Assembly (NCBI GenBank): GCA_017303835.1 | Contig: JAFLBI010000002.1 | Span: 124,001-188,000, forward strand | Length of the DNA: 64,000 nucleotides | Source: Chitinophagales bacterium | GTDB taxonomy: Bacteria; Bacteroidota; Bacteroidia; Chitinophagales; Chitinophagaceae | Reading direction: 5' to 3' | Shown here: piece by piece, positions 44,403-53,399 of the stretch | Numbering within the stretch: the first letter of the stretch is position 1 | Layout of the letters: each line of letters starts with the position of its first letter | Position numbers and translations under genes: made by a program | Notes under the pieces: generated by a model | What the model was told of the DNA's origin: nothing | The model's input: the letters and a program-made list of their open reading frames with translations, nothing else | Database searches by the model: none

Positions 44403-44411
44403 GCAAAAATA
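44403..44411 (-). promoter_or_regulatory. -7 element of the metG promoter (decides its start)
   Basis: On the minus strand TATTTTTGC, an exact TAnnTTTG, 17 bases before the ATG at 44385. It overlaps the possible earlier ATG at 44406, which can therefore not be on the transcript. Confidence 0.6.
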
Positions 44412-44447
44412 AGCATTCGTTCCGGCCTGAAGCTTTAATATTGTTGC

Positions 44448-45356
44448 ATGATTCGTGTTCCAGCGCCGCTGAAAAAAGGCGATACCATTGGGATTGTTTG
44501 TCCGGCCGGCTATATGCCCGCCAAAAATGCGGCTGTTTGCATTAGCACCCTGCAACAATGGGGCTTTCAGGTAAAAATTGGCAAGACCCTAGGTCATCAG
44601 CATCATTATTTCTCTGGAACTGATACGGAAAGACTGGCCGATTTGCAGCAAATGCTGGATGATGCTTCTGTAAAAGCCATTTTGTGCGGCCGTGGTGGTT
44701 ATGGCGTTAGTCGAATTATTGATCAGGTTGATTGGACGAGATTCAAAAAGCAGCCCAAGTGGATTATTGGCTATAGCGATATCACGGTGCTGCATGCGGA
44801 ATTGTACACGAAACTCAAAACTGCTTCTTTGCATTCGCCCATGGCGGGCGCTTTCAATGATGGTGGGGTAGAAACGCCTTTTGTACAGTCTTTGAAACCG
44901 GCATTGTTGGGTAAAGCCTATCGATATGTGGCCGAAGCACATCCGTTGAATCAATTGGGACAGGCCAATGGCGAACTGGTAGGTGGTAATTTATCATTGG
45001 TGGCGCATCTAGTAGGTACAAAATCGGCTTTCAAGACTAAGGGAAAGATTTTGTTTCTGGAAGATGTGGGCGAGTATCTCTACAATATTGACCGCATGTT
45101 TATTCAATTGAAGCGTGCTGGTATGTTGGATGGGTTGGCTGCACTCATCATTGGTGGATTTACGGAAATGAAGGATACCACCACACCATTTGGGCAAGAT
45201 ATCCTTACTATCATCAAAGAACAGGTGAAGGAATACAGCTATCCTGTTTGTTTTGATTTTCCGGTGAGTCATACCGAGCGCAATTATCCGCTTTGTGTGG
45301 GTATGCAGCACAGTATCAGCATCACCAAAAAACAAGTTGTGCTGAAACGACTGTAA
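44448..45356 (+). CDS. S66-family LD-carboxypeptidase
   Basis: A cytoplasmic serine peptidase of 302 residues that removes the terminal D-alanine from muropeptide tetrapeptides during cell-wall recycling. The order matches the family: GDTIGIVCPAG at the start, ILCGRGGYGVSRIID, the catalytic serine in WIIGYSDITVLHAEL near 110, HSPMAGAF, GELVGGNLSLVAHLVGT, FLEDVGEYLYNIDRM with the catalytic glutamate, and the histidine in DFPVSHTERNYPLCVG. No signal peptide. It stands divergent to metG across 62 bases. Confidence 0.93.
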   Translation: MIRVPAPLKKGDTIGIVCPAGYMPAKNAAVCISTLQQWGFQVKIGKTLGHQHHYFSGTDTERLADLQQMLDDASVKAILCGRGGYGVSRIIDQVDWTRFKKQPKWIIGYSDITVLHAELYTKLKTASLHSPMAGAFNDGGVETPFVQSLKPALLGKAYRYVAEAHPLNQLGQANGELVGGNLSLVAHLVGTKSAFKTKGKILFLEDVGEYLYNIDRMFIQLKRAGMLDGLAALIIGGFTEMKDTTTPFGQDILTIIKEQVKEYSYPVCFDFPVSHTERNYPLCVGMQHSISITKKQVVLKRL

Positions 45357-45421
45357 TGCTTTTGCATGCAGTAGGAAAGCCTTAATTTGCTCCAATTCTT
45401 CATCATCGCCTCGGCAAACAC

Positions 45422-46138
45422 ATGAAACTCTTTTTCATTCGCTATACCAAATTGTTGTTTGTTTACTTGCAATTGCATCGGGTGTTTGGCTGGTTGTCCG
45501 GGGCTTTTGCCAATCTATATTACCTAACACGCTTTTCTGCATGGGCTTACAACAATCGAAAAGTAGCGTACAATGATTTTCCTTGCAAGTGGGATTATTT
45601 CCGCAGGAATAAAATGTACCAGTGGGTCATTGATCAGGAGGGGTTGAATCATGCGCCGATTAATTATGTAGAGTTTGGTGTGGCATGGGGTGAATCATTC
45701 AAGTGGTGGTTGTCAAAGAATGATCATGCGGATAGTCGTTTTTATGGCTTTGATACATTCGATGGTTTACCTGAAGATTGGGGGCCTTTCAAGAAAGGTT
45801 CTTTCAGTAGTAATCATGCTTTACCTGAGATCAATGATGCGAGAGGCAGTTTCCACAAAGGACTGTTTCAGCAGAGTCTGCCGCCTTTTTTGAAAACGCT
45901 GGATAATAGCAAGCGCAAAGTGTTGATGATGGATGCTGATTTGTATTCAGCAACCTTATATGCGTTAACAACGATGGCGCCTTACCTCAAAAAAGGTGAT
46001 ATCATTTTCTTTGATGAATTCATTGTGCCTACGCACGAATTCAAAGCTTATCTGGATTTTGTGAGCAGCTATTATATCAATTTGGAATTAATTGCTGCTG
46101 CGAATAATTATTATTTCACTGCTTTTAAAGTTGTGTAA
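45422..46138 (+). CDS. TylF/MycF-like SAM-dependent methyltransferase
   Basis: A 238-residue class I methyltransferase. INYVEFGVAWGESFKWW is the SAM-binding glycine loop, FYGFDTFDGLPEDWGPF is the typical TylF motif, and MMDADLYSATLYAL and KKGDIIFFDEF hold the metal-binding and catalytic acidic residues of this group. Family members methylate sugar hydroxyls, for instance in antibiotics or surface glycans. No other glycan genes surround it, so its substrate is unknown. The next gene begins one base after its stop codon. Confidence 0.82.
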   Translation: MKLFFIRYTKLLFVYLQLHRVFGWLSGAFANLYYLTRFSAWAYNNRKVAYNDFPCKWDYFRRNKMYQWVIDQEGLNHAPINYVEFGVAWGESFKWWLSKNDHADSRFYGFDTFDGLPEDWGPFKKGSFSSNHALPEINDARGSFHKGLFQQSLPPFLKTLDNSKRKVLMMDADLYSATLYALTTMAPYLKKGDIIFFDEFIVPTHEFKAYLDFVSSYYINLELIAAANNYYFTAFKVV

Positions 46139-46139
46139 G

Positions 46140-46667
46140 ATGCGTAAAGTTTATTTGTTCTTGGTGTGTGTGATGGCACTTAGTTTGGTGAAAGCACAGG
46201 ATGGTGGCGACCGTATGGGTAATTTGGTGGATACCCGCTTTTTTGATCGCTTGTTTGAAGCGCGCTATATGGATAAGCCGCCGGTATTCACGTTTGGTGC
46301 AGATTCACTGAAGCGCTATTATTTCCGCAATTTTCCTGCATTTGATACGGTGTTGGCGCAAACAGTGAGTCGCGGTGACACAGCGATGTATATCCGTATT
46401 TGTTTTTCATTTACAGTTGATAGAAATGGTTTTGTTGGACAGCCCGAGTTTGATCGCGTAGCCATTACGCGCAATCCCAAATCAGATCAGGCAAGAACCT
46501 TGAAATATTTCAATAGTCAGAAAGACTATTTCGATAAAGCAATCAAACAACTCTTCTTGAAGATGCCACAATGGAGGCCGGGCTTGCAGAGTAACCGACC
46601 AGTAGATGCACGCGTGGAAGATTATCTGCAGATATGGGTGGGTATTAATCCGCCTTCAGGTACCTAA
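46140..46667 (+). CDS. Secreted protein with TonB C-terminal-like domain
   Basis: A 175-residue exported protein; MRKVYLFLVCVMALSLVKAQ is a signal peptide. The frame opens at 46092 inside the methyltransferase gene, but the ATG at 46140, one base after that gene's stop, is the natural start. The C-terminal half reads ICFSFTVDRNGFVGQPEF and then LFLKMPQWRPGLQSNRPVDARVEDYLQIWVG, which follows the TonB C-terminal pattern (F.V...G.......K.MP.WKPG...G.PV......PI.). The membrane anchor and proline linker of a real TonB are missing, so it cannot act as a normal energy transducer. The role is unknown; it may bind TonB-box-like partners in the periplasm. Confidence 0.68.
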   Translation: MRKVYLFLVCVMALSLVKAQDGGDRMGNLVDTRFFDRLFEARYMDKPPVFTFGADSLKRYYFRNFPAFDTVLAQTVSRGDTAMYIRICFSFTVDRNGFVGQPEFDRVAITRNPKSDQARTLKYFNSQKDYFDKAIKQLFLKMPQWRPGLQSNRPVDARVEDYLQIWVGINPPSGT

Positions 46668-47471
46668 TTACTGCAAAGCTTGTTGGATAGCCTGCTGCAC
46701 TTGCAGTGAATCTGTTAATCCATTGTGCTCGCCACCGCGGATGGTGATGAATTGATCTCCCGGCTTGAATGATTTTTTTAGCCTCAGCGCATTGCTGTAA
46801 AAGGTTGTCCAGTCGTTAGTGCCATGCACAATGGTGATGGGTGCCGTTACTTTCTTTAGGTATTCAGCTTGAGGAATTGTATACGCCATCAATTGTCCAA
46901 CAGGGTAGATGAACGCAAATTGTCTTGCCAGTGAGGTAATGCTGTAATAAGGTGTTTCCAAAAAGAGTTGTTTGCAATCGCGCTTAGCTGCTAAATAGCT
47001 GGCAATGCCTGTACCAAGTGATTTCCCGTAAATCAGGATTTGGCTTTTTTCAAATTCGAGTCGCGCTAATTTATAAACCTGCTCTGCTTCTTCGTAGAGC
47101 AGCTGTTCTGTTCTATTGCCGGTAGATTTACCAAATCCGGGATAATCGCACATCCATACCGCATACCCATATTTGGTAAATAATTGAGCGTATTTGGCAT
47201 AATACCCAATATTCTTTCGATTGCCGTGAAAGTACAAGACAACACCTTTCGTGCTATCTGACTTTGCAGGGAATTTCACCAGATGAAACCTAGTGCTGCT
47301 ATCGTAATAAATAAATTGCTCTGCATACGGTTGTGGAAAATCATACACATGGTCTGCAGTAACTGGCTCTGGGTGAAAGAGCATTTTGTCTTGTGTGTAA
47401 TACAGGATGATGCCGCCCAGTGCATAACAGAGCAGTAATAGTTTTAACCAGCGATACTTGTCTTGCTTCAC
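46668..47471 (-). CDS. Membrane-anchored alpha/beta hydrolase (paralogue 1)
   Basis: A 267-residue hydrolase with an N-terminal membrane anchor (LKLLLLCYALGGIILYYT). The alpha/beta core carries LYFHGNRKNIGYYA (oxyanion hole), DYPGFGKSTGNR, the nucleophile serine in IYGKSLGTGIASY, the acid in HGTNDWTTF and the histidine in GGEHNGLTDS, as in the BEM46/ABHD13-like group. The substrate is unknown. It follows a related gene (47492-48277) on the same strand; both share FHGN, GFGKSTG and a DW.. acid motif, so they look like a tandem duplication that has diverged a lot. It is convergent with the TonB-C-like gene, with no gap. Confidence 0.85.
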   Translation of the reverse strand: MKQDKYRWLKLLLLCYALGGIILYYTQDKMLFHPEPVTADHVYDFPQPYAEQFIYYDSSTRFHLVKFPAKSDSTKGVVLYFHGNRKNIGYYAKYAQLFTKYGYAVWMCDYPGFGKSTGNRTEQLLYEEAEQVYKLARLEFEKSQILIYGKSLGTGIASYLAAKRDCKQLFLETPYYSITSLARQFAFIYPVGQLMAYTIPQAEYLKKVTAPITIVHGTNDWTTFYSNALRLKKSFKPGDQFITIRGGEHNGLTDSLQVQQAIQQALQ

Positions 47472-47491
47472 CGTGTAAAAATAGGTCTTGA

Positions 47492-48277
47492 TCAGTACTT
47501 GAGGATATCACGGACAAAGTTGTGGTATTCCGGAAAGGAGGGTAGGTTGTTGTGTCCGCCGCCATCAATGGTGATCAGCGTAATTTTTCTGGGGTTGATG
47601 GCTTGTAGTTTTTTACTGTGTTTGATGGGGATTAACCAGTCGCGTGTACCGTGAATGATATAGGTATGGCATTCTACACGGGTAATCCAGCGATCTGTTC
47701 TTAAGTGATAGCGCAATAATATTCGGTGAGGTAGAAAGGGCGTAAATCTTTCTGCAACTTTAATGAAGCTATAGTAAGGTGCATCCAGTATGAGATAGCG
47801 TGGATGGTTATCTGCGGCTATTTTGGTGGCAAAGCCACTGCCCATACTTCTTCCATATACCAGCAGATGTTCTTCCGGATATTTTTCCAATAATTTCTGG
47901 TAAACCCACTGCATGTCTTTCAGCATCTCTTTCTCGCTTCGCTTACCTGTGCTCTTGCCAAAGCCGCGGTAGTCAACTAAAATCACATCATAGTTATAAC
48001 GATAAAAATCCTTAGCATACTTTGCCCAGCCCTTAATACTTCTGGTGTTTCCGTGGAAATACAAAATCAAACCCTTGGGTTCTTTGCAATAAAAGTGTAA
48101 TCCATTGATGCGTACGCCGGGAGCTACATCAAAAAACAATTCTTCAAAAGGGGCTTCGTACTGGTAGGCAAAATCCTGCGGCAGCTTTTCCGGTTTGAAG
48201 ATGAATTTCTCCTGAACCAGGTAAGCAATCAATAGAATAGCCAAATAGGCAATGATGACGATTTCAATCGTGCCCAT
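47492..48277 (-). CDS. Membrane-anchored alpha/beta hydrolase (paralogue 2)
   Basis: A 261-residue hydrolase with N-terminal membrane segment (EIVIIAYLAILLIAYLV), then LYFHGNTRSIKGWAKYA, VDYRGFGKSTGKRSEKE, nucleophile serine in VYGRSMGSGFATK, acid in HGTRDWLIPI and histidine in GGGHNNLPSFPE. All catalytic residues are present. It lies 20 bases upstream of its paralogue on the same strand and probably shares its transcript. Function within the BEM46/ABHD13-like group is unknown. Confidence 0.86.
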   Translation of the reverse strand: MGTIEIVIIAYLAILLIAYLVQEKFIFKPEKLPQDFAYQYEAPFEELFFDVAPGVRINGLHFYCKEPKGLILYFHGNTRSIKGWAKYAKDFYRYNYDVILVDYRGFGKSTGKRSEKEMLKDMQWVYQKLLEKYPEEHLLVYGRSMGSGFATKIAADNHPRYLILDAPYYSFIKVAERFTPFLPHRILLRYHLRTDRWITRVECHTYIIHGTRDWLIPIKHSKKLQAINPRKITLITIDGGGHNNLPSFPEYHNFVRDILKY

Positions 48278-48321
48278 AGCAGTAGTGGTTGCTTGTAAGT
48301 TAGGCCTTTCAGCCGAAACTA

Positions 48322-48630
48322 TCAGGGGCGTGCTAAACCGGCTTTATGCCATGCATCCATGCCTCCTTCCAGATTAATGAGGTTATCAAAACCAAACCTG
48401 TCCTCCAGCTTTTGGATGGCAATCTGGCTTCTGATGCCCTTGCGGCAATAAATGACCACAGGTTGATCTGCGGGTATCCGGTCTTTCTGGTGAATCAATT
48501 CAGCTAAGGGAATCCATATACCACCAATATGGAATGCTTCCCGTTCAAAATCTTCGCGCACATCCAATAAAACAGGAGGCGTATTGCTTTGCAATGCTTT
48601 TGCTAAATCTACTGCGCTGATCTGGTTCAT
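48322..48630 (-). CDS. Single-domain rhodanese
   Basis: A 102-residue cytoplasmic rhodanese-like protein. LLDVREDFEREAFHIGGIWIPL is the first conserved motif, and the active-site loop is YCRKGIRS with cysteine 62, so it could carry a persulfide and move sulfur; GGMDAWHKAG closes the fold. The gene overlaps the end of the potassium transporter gene by four bases (ATGA), so the two are translationally coupled. There is no obvious functional link with potassium uptake. Confidence 0.92.
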   Translation of the reverse strand: MNQISAVDLAKALQSNTPPVLLDVREDFEREAFHIGGIWIPLAELIHQKDRIPADQPVVIYCRKGIRSQIAIQKLEDRFGFDNLINLEGGMDAWHKAGLARP

Positions 48631-50612
48631 TCTTCTTCAGCGTACTCGTTGAAAATTCTGGTGAGGCGCATATTGGATACCGGTGCTACAATCAGCGGGA
48701 ATTTCTCGATGGTTACATTGCTGGGGTCAAGACCAAAGCCACGCTCTTCGCCAAGGCTCACTTCTTTCAACCAGAAATAGATCTTCATCACAATACGCTC
48801 CAGGAATGGTAATTCATTATCCTGACTCAGGTATTTTTCTAATACAATGAACTGGAAATCGCCCACCACATTATTACGCTCCAGGCTTTCATATCTGGAT
48901 GTAATGTTCACCTCTTTGTTCTGCACCAGGTCTTCCACTACTTTGCGGAACATCAGGTTGATGCGTTGTTCCACACGGAAACCGAGGCGGAATTCCACGC
49001 GAATGATATCATTTGGGATGATGTGATCTACACTGTATTCGCAGGTATATGGATCATCTAATACATCCACGTGCACAAACCAGTAGATATCGGCACGCTT
49101 TGGTTTTTTGTTCAGGATGGAGTAAATGATTTTGTGCTCAATTTCCTTTGGGTTATTGGCACTGGTCATATAAACCAAGTGAGTAGCATATTTGGGAATG
49201 CTTTTATCATTACTGAGTTCCTGAATCATCGGAACATAGTGTTCCAATCGAACAAACTCTACGTAGCGGTTCTTGATCTTTCGGCTTCTATACCATACAT
49301 ACATCACAGCAAACAGGCCACCACCAACAATCAATGCTACATAACCACCGTGTGGGAATTTATCGAGGTTGGCAAAGAGGAAGCTGCCCTCGATCAAGGC
49401 AAAAGTGATCAGGAACAACCATACCAATGCTGCATGTACGCGGTGTAAAACCATGTAGTTGGCAAAGAGAATCGTTGTACTGATCATACATAAGGTGATC
49501 GCTAATCCGTAAGCTGCTTCCATTTTGGAAGAGTCTTTAAAGAATAGTACGATGCCTACGCAGCCCAAAAATAGCATCACATTGATGCCGGTGATAAAAA
49601 GCTGTCCTCTTTCCTCAGTGGGATAATTGATTTTGAGTTTTGGCCATAAGTTCAGGCGCATCGCTTCACTGATCAGGGTAAAGGAACCGCTGATCAAAGC
49701 CTGGCTGGCAATAATGGCAGCTGATGTGGCAATGATGATACCTACCAGCTTAAACCATTGCGGCATGATATTGAAGAAAGGGTTAACACTTAAATCAACA
49801 TTGGTGTTGAAAACCTCGCCACTGTGTTCAGCCAGTAACCAAGCACCTTGGCCTAGGTAGTTTAAGATTAAACAGGTTTTTACAAAAGCCCAGGAGAGGC
49901 GAATATTATCGCGGCCGCAATGTCCTAAATCGCTATACAAAGCTTCCGCACCTGTGGTACATAGAAATACAGCGCCTAATATCCAGAAACCTTTGGGGTA
50001 GTTGGTGAGCAAATCAAAAGCATAATAAGGGTTAAATGCTTTGAAGATGCTGATGTAATCAGTCAAGTGAGCAATACCCAAAATAGCCAACATGGTAAAC
50101 CAGATCAGCATAATGGGTCCGAAGAGTTTACCAATGGATGCTGAACCAAATTGCTGGAGGAAGAACAATACAGCCAGAATTGCGATGACGATATAGACAA
50201 TCGTCATGGTAGAGATGTCGCTGAGGCCTTTCAGCTGTCTTAACCCTTCTACAGCAGAAGTAACAGAGATGGGTGGTGTAATCATCCCATCGGCCAGCAA
50301 AGCTGCGCCACCAATCATAGCTGGTAATACCAGCCATTTTCTTCTGCGTCTAACAAGGGTGTATAAACTGAATATGCCACCTTCCCCACGGTTATCTGCC
50401 CTAAGGGTGAGGATTACATACTTTACAGTAGTCTGCAGCGTCAGCGTCCAGATGATGCAGGATAAACCACCCAACACCAGTTGTTCGGTAATGGGTTTGT
50501 CATCAATGATGGCTTTTAATACGTAGAGGGGGGATGTGCCGATATCTCCGTAGATAATGCCAAGTGCAACGAGTAAACCTGCAGCAGATACTTTGCTGAT
50601 ATGCTTGCCCAC
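48627..50612 (-). CDS. kup: Kup-family potassium uptake protein
   Basis: A 661-residue inner-membrane potassium transporter, probably driven by proton symport. LVALGIIYGDIGTSPLYVLKAI is the family's signature first helix, RADNRGEGGIFSLYTLVRRR follows, and ADGMITPPISVTSAVEGL and GAVFLCTTGAEALYSDLGHCG are further conserved helices. About twelve membrane segments fill the first 440 residues and a hydrophilic cytoplasmic domain the rest. Length is normal. A -7-like TACATTTG on the minus strand at 50654-50661 lies 41 bases before the start codon. The rhodanese gene is coupled behind it. Confidence 0.95.
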   Translation of the reverse strand: MGKHISKVSAAGLLVALGIIYGDIGTSPLYVLKAIIDDKPITEQLVLGGLSCIIWTLTLQTTVKYVILTLRADNRGEGGIFSLYTLVRRRRKWLVLPAMIGGAALLADGMITPPISVTSAVEGLRQLKGLSDISTMTIVYIVIAILAVLFFLQQFGSASIGKLFGPIMLIWFTMLAILGIAHLTDYISIFKAFNPYYAFDLLTNYPKGFWILGAVFLCTTGAEALYSDLGHCGRDNIRLSWAFVKTCLILNYLGQGAWLLAEHSGEVFNTNVDLSVNPFFNIMPQWFKLVGIIIATSAAIIASQALISGSFTLISEAMRLNLWPKLKINYPTEERGQLFITGINVMLFLGCVGIVLFFKDSSKMEAAYGLAITLCMISTTILFANYMVLHRVHAALVWLFLITFALIEGSFLFANLDKFPHGGYVALIVGGGLFAVMYVWYRSRKIKNRYVEFVRLEHYVPMIQELSNDKSIPKYATHLVYMTSANNPKEIEHKIIYSILNKKPKRADIYWFVHVDVLDDPYTCEYSVDHIIPNDIIRVEFRLGFRVEQRINLMFRKVVEDLVQNKEVNITSRYESLERNNVVGDFQFIVLEKYLSQDNELPFLERIVMKIYFWLKEVSLGEERGFGLDPSNVTIEKFPLIVAPVSNMRLTRIFNEYAEEE

Positions 50613-50653
50613 AAAAAGCTGTATTGGTGAAGTGGATCAAAATGATTCCTTAA

Positions 50654-50661
50654 CAAATGTA
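50654..50661 (-). promoter_or_regulatory. -7 element of the kup promoter
   Basis: On the minus strand TACATTTG, an exact match. The best -33 (TTG at 50684-50686) is 22 bases away, a little long. Confidence 0.45.
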
Positions 50662-50725
50662 TAATAATTCACTTTCCATGCTCCAATGTTTTGCCAAAGT
50701 TTTGCAAGGCTTTTGGTACAAACCC

Positions 50726-50755
50726 TTTGAGGGCAGGCAACAAAACGTACATTTG
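50726..50755 (+). promoter_or_regulatory. Promoter of the 522-residue secreted protein gene
   Basis: TTTG at 50726-50729, 18 bases, TACATTTG at 50748-50755, both exact. The start of transcription would fall near 50761, leaving a leader of about 26 bases that contains a strong Shine-Dalgarno sequence. Confidence 0.72.
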
Positions 50756-50776
50756 AGTATCTGACTATTTAAAGAC

Positions 50777-50784
50777 AGGAGGAG
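50777..50784 (+). promoter_or_regulatory. Unusually strong Shine-Dalgarno sequence
   Basis: AGGAGGAG, two bases before the ATG at 50787. Most genes here have no clear Shine-Dalgarno sequence, as is normal in Bacteroidota, so this perfect one stands out. The spacing to the ATG is short. Confidence 0.6.
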
Positions 50785-50786
50785 AT

Positions 50787-52355
50787 ATGCGCATATTGTT
50801 CTTAGCCCTTTTTTTATTCATTACCGGTTCTGGTCTACAGGCTCAGCGAATCATTTATTCTGAGCCCGACAGGGATGATGTTCGCAGCATGAATTTTGAA
50901 GTTATTGGGAAATTGAATGGGCAGTTTCACATTTACAAAGGCTACAGGGATATACACAATGTGTCCATTTACGACGCAGAAATGCGACAGGTAGATAAGG
51001 TTAGACTTGATTTTTTGCCTGACCGCATATTTAATGCCGACTTTCTTTCTTACCCAGATTTCTATTACATGTTCTATCAGTACCAGAAGCGGAATATTGT
51101 GTACTGCATGGCTGTAAAGATGGATGATAAAGGCAAGAAAATAGGAGAGCCGGTTATTATGGATACAACAGATGTAAGCTTTTCATCCAATAACCGCATC
51201 TATACAGTTGTATTTAGTGAAGACAAGAGTAAAATATTGGCATATAAAATCAATGCAAAGAACGATAAAGCCCATACTGTAACAACAATGCTGTTTGATA
51301 AGCAGCTTGAAGTAATCCGGAAAACCCGCTTTGTGGTGAATATGCCAGAGCGTAATGATTTTCTGGAAGAGTTTCATGTAGATAATGACGGTGATTTGGC
51401 TTTTCTTCGAGCATCCGGCAGCGCGCAGAACGATAATATCAATAAGCTTTCCCTGATTTATAAATCTGCAATAGATGATGAGTTCCTCATTACGGACCTT
51501 AAGCTGCCAACCATTAATCTGGATGATATCCGTGTAAAAGTTGATAATCTAAACAAGAAATTCCTGATCACTTCTTTCTTCAGTAAAGTGAGGCGAGGCA
51601 ATATTGATGGGTTATACGTGGCTATTTACGATAAAGCCGGCAGGAAAGAAGCATTGAATACAACAGTATTGTTCAACGACAACCTGCGTGCAGAAGCCAA
51701 AAATGAAAGCAGCATCAAAACGGCTTTCAATGATTTCTATATCCGTAACCTGATTCTTCGAAAAGATGGTGGTTTTATTCTCACTGCAGAAAGTATGTAC
51801 AGCAGTTCGCGCGGTGGAACAATGAGCAGATGGGATTTGCTCTATGGATCACCATTTTGGTCTCCGGCTGATTATTATATGTGGGGTAATCCCTGGGCTT
51901 GGAATAATCCCTGGGCCTGGGGTGGTATGAATTCTATGGGTTGGGGTTTGAGCCCCTGGGGAATGCCCGGAGGTGGTATGGGCGGAAATTCTGTTACGCG
52001 CTTTTATGCTGACAATATTGCGCTAATGGGCTTTGATGCTACCGGTAAACTGGAGTGGAGCAATATGATTCGGAAATCTCAGTTCGACGATAACACAGAT
52101 AATTTCATTGGTTTTGGTACTTTGGTTATGGGGGGGCAAATTCATTTTCTCTTCAACGTACAGGAAAAGCGAACCATGGTATTGTCTGATCAAAGTTTAA
52201 CACCAGAAGGCCAATTGATCAGAAATCCTACTTTCCGGAATATTGATAAAGGACATGATTTTATGCCCAGACATGCCAAACAAGTAGGTGCAAGGCAATT
52301 GATTATGCCGAGTATGTACAAGAATTTCATTTGCTTTGCTAAAATTGACCTTTAA
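50787..52355 (+). CDS. Secreted protein of unknown function with a Trp/Gly-rich insert
   Basis: A 522-residue exported protein (signal peptide MRILFLALFLFITGSGLQAQ). The mature part reads like repeated beta segments with many aromatic and aspartate residues (FYYMFYQYQKRNIVYCMAVK, GGFILTAESMYSSSRGG), reminiscent of a propeller-like or WD-type fold, but I cannot name a family. Residues about 355-400 form a low-complexity patch rich in Trp, Gly, Asn, Pro and Met (YYMWGNPWAWNNPWAWGG and onward) inserted in an otherwise regular sequence. It has its own good promoter and an exceptional Shine-Dalgarno site, hinting at high expression. A DUF6427-like membrane protein gene follows after 11 bases. Confidence 0.75.
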   Translation: MRILFLALFLFITGSGLQAQRIIYSEPDRDDVRSMNFEVIGKLNGQFHIYKGYRDIHNVSIYDAEMRQVDKVRLDFLPDRIFNADFLSYPDFYYMFYQYQKRNIVYCMAVKMDDKGKKIGEPVIMDTTDVSFSSNNRIYTVVFSEDKSKILAYKINAKNDKAHTVTTMLFDKQLEVIRKTRFVVNMPERNDFLEEFHVDNDGDLAFLRASGSAQNDNINKLSLIYKSAIDDEFLITDLKLPTINLDDIRVKVDNLNKKFLITSFFSKVRRGNIDGLYVAIYDKAGRKEALNTTVLFNDNLRAEAKNESSIKTAFNDFYIRNLILRKDGGFILTAESMYSSSRGGTMSRWDLLYGSPFWSPADYYMWGNPWAWNNPWAWGGMNSMGWGLSPWGMPGGGMGGNSVTRFYADNIALMGFDATGKLEWSNMIRKSQFDDNTDNFIGFGTLVMGGQIHFLFNVQEKRTMVLSDQSLTPEGQLIRNPTFRNIDKGHDFMPRHAKQVGARQLIMPSMYKNFICFAKIDL

Positions 52356-52366
52356 CACCAAGCTGC

Positions 52367-53350
52367 GTGGTTTTTCTTTTCAGGGATAATTCATTAGTTG
52401 TACTGGTATTGCTTTTGCTCCTGAGCTTGGGCGTACATGCCCATTTCTTTGTGATACCTCCTATGTTGTCAACGGGCGACGATGGTATGCTCTCTACTTT
52501 GCTCAGGCGTTTACTGTCGCACACACCTGCCTGGGCTTTAATATGGATATATCATGGACTTATCCTGTTACAGGCTATTCAGCTTAATCTGCTTTTGAAT
52601 AACCTCAAGATGCTGCATACCAATGCCTTCACCACGGCAATGGCCTATATCTTATTTACCGGTTTTTTCCCTGAATGGTCTGTGCTTTCACCTGCATTGA
52701 TTGCCAACTCGCTGGTTATGTTGGTATTTACCATGCTTACGAAATTGTATAATCATGGTTCTCCCAAGTCATTGCTTTTTAATACGGGCCTACTGATTAG
52801 CCTGGCAGTAATGGCATACCACCCAACGGCCATCATGGTTTTAGTGGTTTTGTTTGCATTGGCTGTTGTGCGCCCTTTCAGGCCAGCCGAATGGGTTGTA
52901 CTCTTGATGGGCATCATTTTGCCGTACTATTTTTTGGGGTCCGCTTTGTTTCTGACCAACCAACTGGAGGCAATTAATGATTATCTGCCTGATATCGGAT
53001 TCTTCCTGGAGGTAGTTAAGGGTGCAGACGAATGGTATTGGGGTGCTGTGGCGCTATTTTGCCTGATTGTCTTAAACGGGTTCTATCACTGGCAATGGCA
53101 AAATGCCCGTATGGTCATTCAAATCAGGAAAAGTTGGAGTGTCCTCATCGTGATGCTAATCCTGCTATTGCCGGTGCCGCTTATTTTCAATGGTGCGGAT
53201 ATTCATGCCGCAATTTTGTTATTGGTGCCTGCAGCTGCTTTTGCCTCCTGTGGGTTCTTATATCCCAAAAGGTTATTGATACCCAATCTTTTGTTCTGGC
53301 TAGCCGTGGTCATTATTGTCCACAATAATTGGGTTTTGGTCAAAAATTAG
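52367..53350 (+). CDS. Polytopic membrane protein, DUF6427-like
   Basis: A 327-residue inner-membrane protein with about nine to ten membrane segments and short loops. It starts with GTG ([22 protein letters not shown]). The opening FRDNS followed by a hydrophobic helix, and the later [23 protein letters not shown], fit the DUF6427 group of Bacteroidota membrane proteins as I remember it; the assignment is moderate. Its function is not known. It is likely translated from the transcript of the secreted protein gene in front (11-base gap), and its end lies 49 bases before purQ. Confidence 0.68.
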   Translation: MVFLFRDNSLVVLVLLLLLSLGVHAHFFVIPPMLSTGDDGMLSTLLRRLLSHTPAWALIWIYHGLILLQAIQLNLLLNNLKMLHTNAFTTAMAYILFTGFFPEWSVLSPALIANSLVMLVFTMLTKLYNHGSPKSLLFNTGLLISLAVMAYHPTAIMVLVVLFALAVVRPFRPAEWVVLLMGIILPYYFLGSALFLTNQLEAINDYLPDIGFFLEVVKGADEWYWGAVALFCLIVLNGFYHWQWQNARMVIQIRKSWSVLIVMLILLLPVPLIFNGADIHAAILLLVPAAAFASCGFLYPKRLLIPNLLFWLAVVIIVHNNWVLVKN

Positions 53351-53399
53351 CAAGGGCCTTAACAGGGCAGCACTTACCTTTACGGCTCAATTTTTAGCG

